Shown here in pieces: positions 11,604 to 19,900 of a stretch of DNA of 49,845 nt. A program made the translations under genes and the position numbers. This DNA is from Magnetococcales bacterium. Its GTDB lineage: Bacteria; Pseudomonadota; Magnetococcia; Magnetococcales; UBA8363. Within the stretch, counting starts at the first letter, position 1; each line of letters starts with the position of its first letter. The stretch spans positions 1-49,845 of the forward strand of contig JACSDG010000015.1 in NCBI GenBank assembly GCA_015660855.1, given 5' to 3'. The notes under the pieces were generated by a model. That model did not search any database, was not told the DNA's origin, and saw only the letters and a list, made by a program, of their open reading frames with translations.

Positions 11604-11855
11604 TCAGGAGGCGATCACATTGACGAATTGACGATTGTTGCGTTTGCTGAAGGCAACCCGACCGCCGACGAGGGCGAAAAGGGTATGGTCCCGACCGATA
11701 CCGACCCCATGGCCGGGAAACATGCGGGTACCGCGTTGGCGGACGATAATGTTGCCAGGGATGACCGCCTCGCCACCGAATTTTTTAACGCCCAGGCGCC
11801 GCCCTTCGGAGTCGCGCCCGTTACGGGTCGAGCCACCCGCTTTTTTGTGTGCCAT
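11604..11855 (-). CDS. rpmA: 50S ribosomal protein bL27
   Basis: 83 residues starting [16 protein letters not shown], the bL27 N-terminus that reaches towards the peptidyl transferase centre. No cleavable N-terminal extension is present, unlike Firmicutes. Core features are [22 protein letters not shown] and [21 protein letters not shown] lies seven bases before the ATG. It is co-transcribed with rplU, 48 bp upstream. Confidence 0.97.
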   Translation of the reverse strand: MAHKKAGGSTRNGRDSEGRRLGVKKFGGEAVIPGNIIVRQRGTRMFPGHGVGIGRDHTLFALVGGRVAFSKRNNRQFVNVIAS

Positions 11856-11903
11856 GGTGATTGCTCCTGTTTGTTTATAAATTCAACGCAGCCGCCGTCG
11901 TTT

Positions 11904-12221
11904 TTATTGGATGGCGGTAATTTTAAGTTCGGTAAGATTCTGCCTGTGTCCCTGCCGCCGGCGATAATTTTTACGGCGTCTTTTTTTGAAGACCAGCACT
12001 TTCTTGGTGCGAACCTGCTGCATGATGCGACCGGTCACGCGGGCGGCAGTGATCTCGCTACCGGTCCTGGGGCCTTGCTCGTCTGAGAGCATGACCACAT
12101 CGTTCAAGAAGACCTCGTCGCCTTTGGTTCCTGGGAGGAGTTCCACCCGCAGGATATCGTTGACCGCGACTTTGTACTGTTTGCCGCCTGTGCGGACTAT
12201 TGCATACACTTGGGCACTCAT
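11904..12221 (-). CDS. rplU: 50S ribosomal protein bL21
   Basis: 105 residues, the usual length. MSAQVYAIVRTGGKQYKV and the basic C-terminus KVLVFKKRRRKNYRRRQGHR, ending in LTELKITAI, are diagnostic. GGAGGA precedes the ATG by nine bases. It is the first gene of the rplU-rpmA-obg-proB series, so the promoter should lie in the 12222-12420 region. Confidence 0.97.
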   Translation of the reverse strand: MSAQVYAIVRTGGKQYKVAVNDILRVELLPGTKGDEVFLNDVVMLSDEQGPRTGSEITAARVTGRIMQQVRTKKVLVFKKRRRKNYRRRQGHRQNLTELKITAIQ

Positions 12222-12376
12222 TTCGGAAGTTCCTCCCAGCCAGCCCTGATCTCGTCAGCCGGCCCATCTACGTTTGATAGTGTTCTACGCAGCCGTCTCG
12301 TTTTTTGTTTCCGAAGACGACTTGAGGCCGCCCAGGGATGGTTTTGCTACCCGATTCTACCCCAACCGGAACCGAG

Positions 12377-12406
12377 TAATTATTATGATTTCGACCGAAA
12401 AGTCAA
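12377..12406 (-). promoter_or_regulatory. Candidate sigma-70 promoter for rplU-rpmA-obg-proB
   Basis: On the minus strand, TTGACT (12406-12401) and TAATTA (12382-12377) are separated by 18 bp, about 155 bp upstream of rplU. An alternative -10, TAATAA, is spaced 15 bp. The TAGAAT nearer the gene lacks a good -35. The leader is long enough to hold regulatory structure, but I cannot identify a known ribosomal-protein leader. Confidence 0.45.
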
Positions 12407-12674
12407 GTGGCGAGTCAACACTCAACCGCATTTTGCTGTGCAAGGGTTCCTTTTTTTCTCCAAGAACTCCCTGCAAAAACAAAAAAAGTCACGGAAATAC
12501 ATCGACGTCTAAGGTTCGGATGGCGATTACTAGGCGTGGTCGCATTTCTTTCCTTTCTTGCGGTGAATCTGTTTTTTGGCGAAGGGAAACCGGGAATGGT
12601 TTTTGTTGCTGCTGCGATAAGAACCTTCCTGCCACGTACCTGCCCGCCAGAGTCAGTGGTATTACGAGCAATAG

Positions 12675-12691
12675 ATGTAAATTATTTACAT
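12675..12691. promoter_or_regulatory. Perfect palindrome upstream of the chemoreceptor promoter
   Basis: ATGTAAA-TTA-TTTACAT: seven-base arms, three-base spacer, ending five bases before the predicted -35. The position and perfect symmetry suit a dimeric regulator. I do not recognise the site and found no second exact copy in the window. Confidence 0.5.
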
Positions 12692-12695
12692 GCTA

Positions 12696-12723
12696 TTGAC
12701 TGACCTTTAATTTATATTATATT
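12696..12723 (+). promoter_or_regulatory. Sigma-70-type promoter of the HBM chemoreceptor gene
   Basis: TTGACT (12696-12701), a 16-bp AT-rich spacer and TATATT (12718-12723), about 112 bp before the chemoreceptor ATG. The stretch is markedly AT-rich compared with its surroundings. Confidence 0.55.
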
Positions 12724-12835
12724 TCTTATTTTTGTACATTTTTCTTGATTTGCACAGCGTTTCTCTGATACCGTTGCCAAAGTGGTTCTCTTGTCCCAGC
12801 GGCAGTTGCTTCCTTTTGAGTCTGGAGTTTGCATT

Positions 12836-15103
12836 ATGGGTGTTGCCAATTTTTTTCGTGATCTGACCATTGTTAAAAAAATGGCCTTCGGTTTTGGCCT
12901 TGTGGGAATCCTGCTTTTGGGAGTCATCTGGAAATATCAAACCACCTTGAATCATACCGAGTCCAGCTATGGCAGGCTCCTTTCGGTGGAAGAAGCCTCG
13001 AAAAGTGCCGCCATGACCATTTCCGAGGCCATGTTACTGGCCCGTCGTGCCGAGAAGGATTTTTTGCTGCGCAAAGATCCGAAATATATCGCAAAAGTAG
13101 CCGAAATGGTACAAAAAGTCGAAGCCCAGGCTAGCCTTCTGTCCGACATCAGCCGGAAGGCGGATCTGCCAGGGCAGGCGACGGCTGCCCTGGATATGGC
13201 CGCCGCCATCAAGGACTACGGCGATGCTTTTGCCAACCTGGCAAAATCCATGGAACGCTCAGGGTTGACACCCGAGGCCGGTTTTGAGGGAGATTTCCGT
13301 AAAGCCGCCCACGGCCTGGAACAACGGCTCAGAGATTTCGATACCGATATGCTCATGGTCCAGTTACTCCAGGCTCGCCGGGCCGAAAAGGATTTCCGGT
13401 TGCGCGGCGATGATAAGTATGTCGCCAAATACGGGGAAATCATGGCTGCCGTCCGTTTGGAAATCGAGGTCTCCTTGCTGGCCGATACCACAAAAAACCA
13501 ACTTCGTGAAAGCTTGCTCCCCTACGAAAATGCCTTTGCCCGCACTGTAACCGAGCACCAGGCGAACGGATCGGCCAGTAAAGAAACGGCATCCGTACTG
13601 AGCGAAACAGCCCGCGCCGCAGAAAAAATTCTGGAAGAACACTATGTTGCTGATGCCTGGCGCAACTATCTGTTCGCCCGTCGTCACGAAAAGGATTACC
13701 TTCTCAGGGGGGATGCCCAGTACATTAAAAAACTTGCTGGTTCGATAAAGGAATTGCAGACGTCGGTCCAGGAGTCCAAAATTCCGGACAATGTCAAAGA
13801 GCAAGTCCAAAAAGATGTTGCCAGTTACCAAAAGGCCTTCACCTCGCTGGAACAGGAGAAAAGCCGTGTCAACGAACTGACTGAGGTTATGCGTGGTGCC
13901 GTTCACCGTATCGAGCCGCTGATTGAAAAAACGGCCCAGGATGCCGATACTTCCATGGTTGCCATAGTCCAGGTTACAGCCACGGAAATCCAGGAAGGCA
14001 AGCGAATTTCCCTGATTATGGCTGGCATTGCTTTCGTTGTGGGTATGTTCGTAGCCTGGTTGGTCAGCACGTCCATCAGTTCCAGCACCCAACGCATGGC
14101 GCGATTTGTCAGCCGTTTCGGCGAGGGCGATTTGACTTCGGTTTGCAGTATCTCCGGAAAGGACGAGTTTGGCCGCATGGGTCAAGCTCTCAATGCCGCC
14201 ACCAACCAACTTCGTAAAACTTTCGAGGAAATCAAAGCCTCTGCCCAGCAGGTTGCGGCTGGCAGTGCCGAGCTTTCCGATACCTCCCAGCAAATGGCCC
14301 AGAGGACTACAGAACAAGCGGCCTCCATTGAAGAAACCTCTGCGGCCATGGAGCAGATGAAATCTAGTATCCAGCAAAACACCGACAATTCACAAGCCAC
14401 CGAAATCATTTCCAAGAAGGCCGCCAAAGATGCCGAGGAGAGTGGCAAGGCGGTGGGTGAGGCGGTGAAAGCCATGAAGGAAATTGCTTCAAAAATTTCC
14501 ATTATCGAGGAAATTGCCCGTCAAACCAACCTTTTGGCCTTGAATGCCGCCATTGAAGCTGCACGGGCTGGGGAGCATGGCAAAGGTTTTGCCGTGGTTG
14601 CTGCGGAAGTACGCAAACTTGCCGAACGCAGCCAACATGCCGCCGGGGAAATTGGTCATTTGTCGGCGTCCAGTGTGGAAGTGGCTGAACGCACCGGGGC
14701 CATGCTGCAACAACTTGTACCCAACATCCAGAAAACGGCGGAACTGGTTCAGGAAATTTCCGCTGCCAGTCGCGAGCAAAACCAGGGAGTGACCCAAATC
14801 AACCAAGCTATTCAACAACTGGATGGAATCATTCAGAAAAGTGCTGGTGGTGCCGAGGAAATGGCGGCCACCTCCGAGGAACTTTCTTCCCAGGCTGAGA
14901 TTTTGACCCAGGCTATCAGTGCCTTCAAAACAGGCGAACCTGGGTTTTCCCAGGCAAGGGATGTCAAGAGGAAAGCCGCAGCCCAACCGTCCCGGAGTGT
15001 GGCATCGACTGTTACAAAAAAAACGGTGGCACGCGCCCTTCCTGCTCCCGGAGGCGTCAAAAAGACGTCGGAGACATCCGATGAGGAATTTGAAAGCTTT
15101 TGA
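12836..15103 (+). CDS. Methyl-accepting chemotaxis protein with an enlarged HBM-type sensor
   Basis: 755 residues from ATG 12836 (CTGGAG upstream; an earlier GTG adds 18 unneeded residues). Transmembrane helices lie at about 17-33 and 391-411. The 357-residue periplasmic part contains three copies of the helical-bimodular signature RR-x-EKD-x-x-LR (70-79, 181-190, 282-291); McpS-type HBM sensors have two. A HAMP-like segment and the signalling hairpin follow ([38 protein letters not shown]). The C-terminal DEEFESF fits the aromatic-x-x-aromatic tail used as a CheR/CheB tether. The ligand is unknown; HBM sensors of other bacteria bind organic acids. Confidence 0.9.
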   Translation: MGVANFFRDLTIVKKMAFGFGLVGILLLGVIWKYQTTLNHTESSYGRLLSVEEASKSAAMTISEAMLLARRAEKDFLLRKDPKYIAKVAEMVQKVEAQASLLSDISRKADLPGQATAALDMAAAIKDYGDAFANLAKSMERSGLTPEAGFEGDFRKAAHGLEQRLRDFDTDMLMVQLLQARRAEKDFRLRGDDKYVAKYGEIMAAVRLEIEVSLLADTTKNQLRESLLPYENAFARTVTEHQANGSASKETASVLSETARAAEKILEEHYVADAWRNYLFARRHEKDYLLRGDAQYIKKLAGSIKELQTSVQESKIPDNVKEQVQKDVASYQKAFTSLEQEKSRVNELTEVMRGAVHRIEPLIEKTAQDADTSMVAIVQVTATEIQEGKRISLIMAGIAFVVGMFVAWLVSTSISSSTQRMARFVSRFGEGDLTSVCSISGKDEFGRMGQALNAATNQLRKTFEEIKASAQQVAAGSAELSDTSQQMAQRTTEQAASIEETSAAMEQMKSSIQQNTDNSQATEIISKKAAKDAEESGKAVGEAVKAMKEIASKISIIEEIARQTNLLALNAAIEAARAGEHGKGFAVVAAEVRKLAERSQHAAGEIGHLSASSVEVAERTGAMLQQLVPNIQKTAELVQEISAASREQNQGVTQINQAIQQLDGIIQKSAGGAEEMAATSEELSSQAEILTQAISAFKTGEPGFSQARDVKRKAAAQPSRSVASTVTKKTVARALPAPGGVKKTSETSDEEFESF

Positions 15104-15118
15104 TTTTACGACTTGGAA

Positions 15119-15238
15119 GGGTAATCATTCAGACCCCGTCATTCCCGCGAAAGCGGGAATCTAGGATTTGCGGGACTTCCCTGGATCCCCGCTTTCGCGG
15201 GGATGACGTTTGTTAAAGGGGGGGGTGAACGGTTACCT
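15119..15238. repeat. Facing GTCATTCCCGCGAAAGCGGGAATC palindromes in inverted flanks
   Basis: Left unit at 15138-15161; right unit (GGATCCCCGCTTTCGC plus GGGGATGAC, 15183-15207) is its near reverse complement, so the whole can form a large cruciform. The outer flanks are also inverted: GGGTAATCATTCAGACCCC (15119-15137) against GGGGGGTGAACGGTTACC (15219-15235). The outer flank matches the left end of the G-rich repeat family (8717, 40145, 47132), so two families appear nested. Confidence 0.75.
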
Positions 15239-15306
15239 TGGAAGGTTGGTGGGGGATCGGCAATTTCCCCCGCAATATCTTTAAGAAGGAAAAGAACCGG
15301 TACTGT

Positions 15307-16401
15307 TCATCCCGGCAACACCGGACCCGCATTGCCCCAGCAAAGCATGGCACCGCGTCCCGGAATGTCATAAAGATCAATCCGATCCAGTTGGGCAAGA
15401 CGGTCGGTCATGCCACTCCTGATCCAGTACAACAGACTTTTGAGGTCGGCATCGGCCATTCCTTGCACCTCGTTGAGATGGTTGTGATCCAGTTGGGCAT
15501 AGAGTGGATGAAACAATCTTTTGACATCACCATAGTCCACAGTCCATCCCATTACCGTGTTTAAAGGTGCCGACAGATGGAGGCGAAGGAGGTAGCTGTG
15601 ACCGTGGAGAACCTGGCGGGGATCGTTGGCCGGAGACCTTGCCAACCTTAGAGCGGCTTCAAAGCGTTGTTCTTTCCATATTCGATAGTGATGACCATCA
15701 AAATGACATCCGGCTGAAACTGTCTCGTAGACGCTGACCCAGGACAGTTCGGGAAGTTTTGGGCGCAAACGCTGCCAAATCCACGCGGAAAGCATCTCAC
15801 TGGTGGGATTTTCCAGTCCGGGAAGCTCGTTGAGGCAGCGATGGTGCAACAGGTCGTGGAATGGATTCCATACCTGTTGGAGATGATCAAAATCCACTCC
15901 CATGTCGCTATGCCGAAGATTTTGATGGGCATGCAGAATCACTTCAAATCCATGGCCATGCATTCGCCCGCAGGGGTGATCCTGGGCCACGTTGGGCAGG
16001 CGGTGAGCCGCCTCAAAACGAAAACGCCGCCAGATATGGGCATGATCCCGACCGTTAAGGTCGGCCCCCTGATCGCGTGTGCTCTGGATGCCGACAGATT
16101 CGAGTCCCGGAACATCCAGGTTTTTCCAAACCCAACGGGCTAGGTTTTCATCCGTGGGCGGCTCGATTCGATCATTGAGCAATGAATAGTCGAGAGCGGA
16201 AATTACAGTCTTCAATGCTTCGGCGAGTGTCTCGGCCTCGGCTCCAGGGAAAGGTTCCCAGTCGGGTGGCAATTCGGCCCTGATTCGGGCCATGAAACTG
16301 TGTCCATGGAGGTTGTGCGAACGGTGAGTCGCAGGCAGAATGGTGACTCTGCGGGCCGCTTCAAATGGGGCCGACGCCGTATGGTAAAGTTTTTCACTCA
16401 C
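15307..16401 (-). CDS. Three-domain 6-pyruvoyl-tetrahydropterin synthase/QueD-like protein
   Basis: 364 residues with three tandem PTPS-fold domains (about 1-115, 120-240, 245-360). The middle domain is a close QueD match with a complete site: FEAAHRLP (His133), CGR (Cys144), MHGHG (His148, His150), LLHHRCLNE and YETVSAGC (Glu226). It should bind zinc and make 6-carboxytetrahydropterin for queuosine-type pathways. Domain 1 keeps only LHGHS and has EAARR, no Cys, and no Glu at the catalytic place. Domain 3 keeps LHGHS and LDHNHLNE but has EAALR and no Cys. The outer domains are probably structural, since the enzyme is normally oligomeric. No other queuosine genes are near. Start at ATG 16401. 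Confidence 0.85.
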   Translation of the reverse strand: MSEKLYHTASAPFEAARRVTILPATHRSHNLHGHSFMARIRAELPPDWEPFPGAEAETLAEALKTVISALDYSLLNDRIEPPTDENLARWVWKNLDVPGLESVGIQSTRDQGADLNGRDHAHIWRRFRFEAAHRLPNVAQDHPCGRMHGHGFEVILHAHQNLRHSDMGVDFDHLQQVWNPFHDLLHHRCLNELPGLENPTSEMLSAWIWQRLRPKLPELSWVSVYETVSAGCHFDGHHYRIWKEQRFEAALRLARSPANDPRQVLHGHSYLLRLHLSAPLNTVMGWTVDYGDVKRLFHPLYAQLDHNHLNEVQGMADADLKSLLYWIRSGMTDRLAQLDRIDLYDIPGRGAMLCWGNAGPVLPG

Positions 16402-16449
16402 TTAAAAATCCTTCAACTCCGCAACTTAACAGGCCAAGGGTTCATGTAT

Positions 16450-16582
16450 CGGGAAAATAAAGTTTGGCAAAAATTATTGCGGGGGTCCGGGGGGGATCAT
16501 CCTCCCCGGCGGAGGTTTGGAGGCGGAGCCTCCAAGGTTTTGGTTTTGACTTTATGCCAAAGGGGCATCATGTCCTGAAAAA
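16450..16582 (+). repeat. G-rich hairpin repeat copy, alternative left end
   Basis: Begins ATCGGGAAAATAAAGTTTGG, then AATTATTGCGGGGGTCC, a GGGGGG-ATCATC-CTCCCC hairpin, TTGGAGGC-GGA-GCCTCCAA followed by GGTTTTGG, and ends TGCCAAAGGGGCATCATGTC. It fills the moaA-queD gap in reverse orientation to both genes. The left end differs from the GGTAACC type at 8715. Confidence 0.8.
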
Positions 16583-16583
16583 A

Positions 16584-17582
16584 TTAACCTCCCAATCCCG
16601 ACATGGCATGGTTTGGATTTTTATTTTCTTCGTGATGAAACTGGTGTCCCTGAGGTTTTTTTTGCACCGCATGGAGGATCAATTCTCGCAATTGATCGTT
16701 GCTGGCTCCCGAGCGCATGGGATCTTTCAAATCCATACGGCCAGAGTTGCCCAGACAAAAGACCAACTCTCCTCGCGACGTTAAACGCATACGATTGCAT
16801 TTTTCGCAAAAGTTACGGGATTTTGCCGATATGATTCCCACTGTCGTTCCGCTTGGGGTGTGGCAAAAATAATTGGCCGGGCCGTTGCCAACCAAATCGG
16901 TTCCCGTCGTCCATACCGAATCACCACCCATTCCTGCTTGTACCCTGGTCAGAATCTCTGCGGCGGGCATGTAACTGGCATCCATCTGCATACCCGCCTT
17001 GCCGATGGGCATGGTCTCGATAAAGCGCAAAATCAGGCCGTTTTCTTTGGCAAAGGCCACCATGGCGGGAATTTCCGTATCGTTGACGCCCCCCATCACC
17101 ACCATATTGACTTTGACGGGATGCAATCCGGCGGCGACAGCCGCACGTATCCCCCGTAAAACCACCTCCAACTGGCCACCACGGGTGATTTTGGCGAACG
17201 TTTCAGGATTCAACGAATCCAGGGAAATGTTGACCCGCCTGACTCCGGCTTGTTGCAACTCGTTGGCATAACGTTCCAAAAGTACCGCATTGGTGGAAAG
17301 AGAAACTTCCCGCAGGTGCGGGTTTGCCGTCAATTTTTCAATCAGGTTGACAAGGTGTCGGCGCAGCAAAGGTTCACCACCGGTGAGACGTATTTTTTCA
17401 ATTCCAAGCACGGAAAAAATTTCAATCAGTCGCGCCAGTTCTTCCAGCGAGAGCAGTTCATGATTTTCAACGGATATCCGTTCATCGCCCACACGGCAGT
17501 AAAGACACTTCAGATTACACCGGTCGGTTACCGAGACACGGAGATACGAAATGGTTCTGCCAAATGAATCTATAAGAGACAT
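16584..17582 (-). CDS. moaA: GTP 3',8-cyclase, first step of molybdenum cofactor synthesis
   Basis: Radical-SAM enzyme converting GTP to 3',8-cyclo-7,8-dihydro-GTP. 332 residues. The N-terminal cluster motif is CNLKCLYC (Cys22, 26, 29), with LTGGEPLLR following. The C-terminal cluster cysteines lie in FCEKCNRMRLTSRGELVFC. The conserved C-terminal Gly-Gly (MSGLGG) is present. It is the last gene of the moaEB-moeA-moaC-hemerythrin-moaA series. The ATG has only a weak GGGA upstream. Confidence 0.96.
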   Translation of the reverse strand: MSLIDSFGRTISYLRVSVTDRCNLKCLYCRVGDERISVENHELLSLEELARLIEIFSVLGIEKIRLTGGEPLLRRHLVNLIEKLTANPHLREVSLSTNAVLLERYANELQQAGVRRVNISLDSLNPETFAKITRGGQLEVVLRGIRAAVAAGLHPVKVNMVVMGGVNDTEIPAMVAFAKENGLILRFIETMPIGKAGMQMDASYMPAAEILTRVQAGMGGDSVWTTGTDLVGNGPANYFCHTPSGTTVGIISAKSRNFCEKCNRMRLTSRGELVFCLGNSGRMDLKDPMRSGASNDQLRELILHAVQKKPQGHQFHHEENKNPNHAMSGLGG

Positions 17583-17631
17583 GATGTATCCCAGGTGGAC
17601 GGCCTTGAACCCAATAGTTTTCCTTTGTGGA

Positions 17632-18075
17632 TCAGTTCAGGTCCAAAGCCTCAAGCAAAGGAAAAAGTTCGTTTTCTTCACGATCAATACGCCAAAGCAA
17701 TTGGTCTGCGATCTTGTGACTGTCTGCCACAAAAGCATCCCAATGACCAATCAGTTCCTGCTCTGACTGCCATCTGTGAATATACTCGGAAAACTCAAAC
17801 CCCAATCCCCCCATTTCCTTTGTGAACAGCGAGGCTGTTTTCCTGATTTCGGGATGTCTGTCCGTTAGCAATCCGGGATAGAGCAACTGATCTTCCTGAG
17901 TCAGGTGCAGAAGGACTCTTTGATCCAACACTTTTAATAGTTCACGCACCTTTTGCAGACACTTCAGGCTGAATGGTCTGTTAAGTTGCTCCCTCAGTTT
18001 GATCAGATCACGCAGAATTTCAGAATGTTGGACTTTTAATAGTTCCGAAACGATAGGAATGATTTTTTTTTCCAT
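17632..18075 (-). CDS. Hemerythrin-like (HHE cation-binding) protein
   Basis: 147 residues, all helical in character. The spaced ligands QHSEI (near 16), HLTQEDQLLYP (near 57), a central H, and EENELFP near the C-terminus follow the HHE di-iron pattern (H...HxxxE...H...ExxxxP). Such proteins bind oxygen, NO or iron. AAAGGA lies just before the ATG. It sits between moaC and moaA with short gaps, so it is probably in the molybdenum cofactor operon. Protecting or sensing for the oxygen-labile MoaA clusters is a reasonable guess, not shown by the sequence. Confidence 0.8.
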   Translation of the reverse strand: MEKKIIPIVSELLKVQHSEILRDLIKLREQLNRPFSLKCLQKVRELLKVLDQRVLLHLTQEDQLLYPGLLTDRHPEIRKTASLFTKEMGGLGFEFSEYIHRWQSEQELIGHWDAFVADSHKIADQLLWRIDREENELFPLLEALDLN

Positions 18076-18104
18076 AATTCCTTTGGAACGAATTCCCTCC
18101 CCGA

Positions 18105-18155
18105 ATTTTGTTTTTCCGATACACGGACATGACGCCCTGCGGAAAAAAAAACATC
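18105..18155 (-). repeat. Remnant of the repeat's right end next to its alternative left end
   Basis: Read on the minus strand: TTTTTTTTTCCGCAGGGCGT-CATGTCC, then GTGTATCGGAAAAACAAAATTC. The first part matches the TGCCCGAAGGGCAT-ATGTCC tail, the second the TATCGGAAAATAAAG left end. The central hairpins are missing. Confidence 0.45.
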
Positions 18156-18171
18156 GTCGTTCAAGGGAATG

Positions 18172-18672
18172 TCATTGAGAGTCAGGGGCTGAACGCAAAA
18201 AGTGTCCGCTTCGCCCTCCCGATTTTTCCAGCAGACCGATCCCCTCGATCGACATTTCTCTGTCTATCGCTTTGCACATGTCATAAATGGTCAGACCCGT
18301 TATCGCTACCGCCGTCAATGCTTCCATTTCGACCCCTGTGGGACCATGGCAGCGCACACGGGCAACGATCTTGACGATGCCTTCATCCGGGATTGGCTCA
18401 AAAGAAATATCCACCGAGGAAAGGTTCAGGGAATGGCACAGGGGGATCAGGTCGTCTACCCGCTTGGCGGCCATGATACCTGCAAGCCGAGCGACTTCCA
18501 ATACATCGCCTTTGGCCATTTTCCGGTCCAGAATTAATTTCAGGGTTTCCTTGCGCATGCGTACTCGTCCCCCAGCCACAGCCAGGCGGCTTGTGGATGG
18601 TTTTTCCGTCACATCCACCATGCAGGACGCCCCGTTGGCATCGAAGTGGGTCAACCCTCCAGCATTAGTCAT
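18172..18672 (-). CDS. moaC: Cyclic pyranopterin monophosphate synthase
   Basis: Rearranges the MoaA product into cyclic pyranopterin monophosphate. 166 residues. Features: LTHFDANGASCMVDVTEK, KGDVLEVARLAGIMAAKR, IPLCHSL, GVEMEALTAV and YDMCKAIDRE, containing the conserved active-site lysines and histidine. The start overlaps the moeA stop by 8 bp, giving coupled translation. Confidence 0.96.
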   Translation of the reverse strand: MTNAGGLTHFDANGASCMVDVTEKPSTSRLAVAGGRVRMRKETLKLILDRKMAKGDVLEVARLAGIMAAKRVDDLIPLCHSLNLSSVDISFEPIPDEGIVKIVARVRCHGPTGVEMEALTAVAITGLTIYDMCKAIDREMSIEGIGLLEKSGGRSGHFLRSAPDSQ

Positions 18673-19900
18673 CGTCGATCATCCATACGGTTACTCGATC
18701 TGCGGAGGTGATGGTTACCGGACCTTCGGGGATAACGATCAAGGCGTTGGCGGCAGACAGGCTGGTCAAAATGCCCGAGCCTTGCGGGCCGGTCGTTTCG
18801 ACATTCACGCCATCGACAGTAAAACGAACGATAGCGCGTAAAAATTCTTTTCGCGAATGTTTTTTGGAAAAATGTCCCTTGAAGGTGGCTTGGAACATTT
18901 TTTTTGGCCACGTTCCGCCGCCCATGAGGCGAAAAAGGGCCGGACGGATCAACAGGTAGAACACTGTCAGCCCCGAAACGGGATTGCCGGGAAGCCCAAA
19001 AAAGGCGGCCCGGCCCAGCCGACCGTAGGCCTGTGGTTTTCCCGGTTTCATGGCGACTTTCCAAAAATTGACGTTGCCTTTGTTTTCCAGTGCCAGGCGT
19101 ACCAGGTCATAGTCACCCACGGAAACACCGCCGGTACTGATGATGGCGTCAGCTGTGTGGGAGGCACGTTCCAGGGCTGTTTCGATGGTGGCCAGATGAT
19201 CCCCGACAATCCCAAAATCCATGACCTCACAACCCATGGCGCGCAAAGCCGCCTTGAGTCCGGCACGATTGCTGTCATAGACCTGTCCGGGACGAATGGG
19301 GCTGGCAATTTCTACCACTTCGTTGCCGGTGGAAAGAACCGCAACCCGTATGCGCCGGAATACCCGGCCCTGGGAAATTCCCTGGGCTGCCAGGACACCG
19401 ACATCGGCGGGCCGCAGACGCCTGCCGGTCGCAAAAATTTTGTCACCCACCTTCATGTCCTCACCCGCACTGCGAACATGTTCCCCTGGTTTGCAACCGC
19501 AGGGGACGGTAACCCAATCCTGGTTTCGGCGGCAGATCTCTTGGATCACCACCGCATCGGCCCCTGGGGGGATTGGCGCACCCGTCATGATGCGAACGGC
19601 TTCGCCCTGATTCAAGATTGAAGAATGGTATCCACCGGCGGCGAGGTCGGACACCACCCGCAATCGTACTTCTCCCGTCCCCGCCAGATCGACGCTACGC
19701 ACCGCATAGCCGTCCATGGCCGAATTGTCATGGTTGGGTACGTTCATTCCGGCTGTCACATCGCCTGCCAGCACTCGGCCCGGCAGGTGTTCCAGGTCTA
19801 CAACTTCCGTCTCTGTCACCGCCACCATGCCGGCAAGAATTTTTTCTCCGGCTTCTTCGAAGGAAAGCATCGTCTCCATGCCTGCCAGTTTGTCAACCAT
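18665..19900 (-). CDS. moeA: Molybdopterin molybdenumtransferase MoeA
   Basis: Inserts molybdate into adenylylated molybdopterin. 411 residues from ATG 19900, chosen for the AGGAGG five to ten bases upstream; a reading from 19930 adds ten residues inside the previous gene. Motifs include NHDNSAMDGYA, GAPIPPGADAVV, GEHVRSAGEDMK, STGGVSVGDYDLV and FGLPGNPVSG. It overlaps the moaE-moaB fusion by 8 bp at its start and moaC by 8 bp at its end. Confidence 0.95.
   Translation of the reverse strand: MVDKLAGMETMLSFEEAGEKILAGMVAVTETEVVDLEHLPGRVLAGDVTAGMNVPNHDNSAMDGYAVRSVDLAGTGEVRLRVVSDLAAGGYHSSILNQGEAVRIMTGAPIPPGADAVVIQEICRRNQDWVTVPCGCKPGEHVRSAGEDMKVGDKIFATGRRLRPADVGVLAAQGISQGRVFRRIRVAVLSTGNEVVEIASPIRPGQVYDSNRAGLKAALRAMGCEVMDFGIVGDHLATIETALERASHTADAIISTGGVSVGDYDLVRLALENKGNVNFWKVAMKPGKPQAYGRLGRAAFFGLPGNPVSGLTVFYLLIRPALFRLMGGGTWPKKMFQATFKGHFSKKHSRKEFLRAIVRFTVDGVNVETTGPQGSGILTSLSAANALIVIPEGPVTITSADRVTVWMIDDD

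Larger units (their letters stand above)
12222..12835. other. Divergent intergenic region between rplU and the chemoreceptor
   Basis: 614 bp carrying the two candidate promoters and the palindrome listed separately. The small ORFs here have no start signal or family resemblance. No tRNA fold seen. Confidence 0.5.

Noticed and set aside
12489-12671. Sixty-codon minus-strand frame in the rplU-chemoreceptor gap
   Set aside because: No ribosome site or domain; composition typical of chance ORFs.
12222-12835. tRNA or riboswitch in the long divergent gap
   Set aside because: I looked for acceptor/T-arm signatures and conserved riboswitch cores here and in the other large gaps and found none. Small structured RNAs could still be missed by eye.
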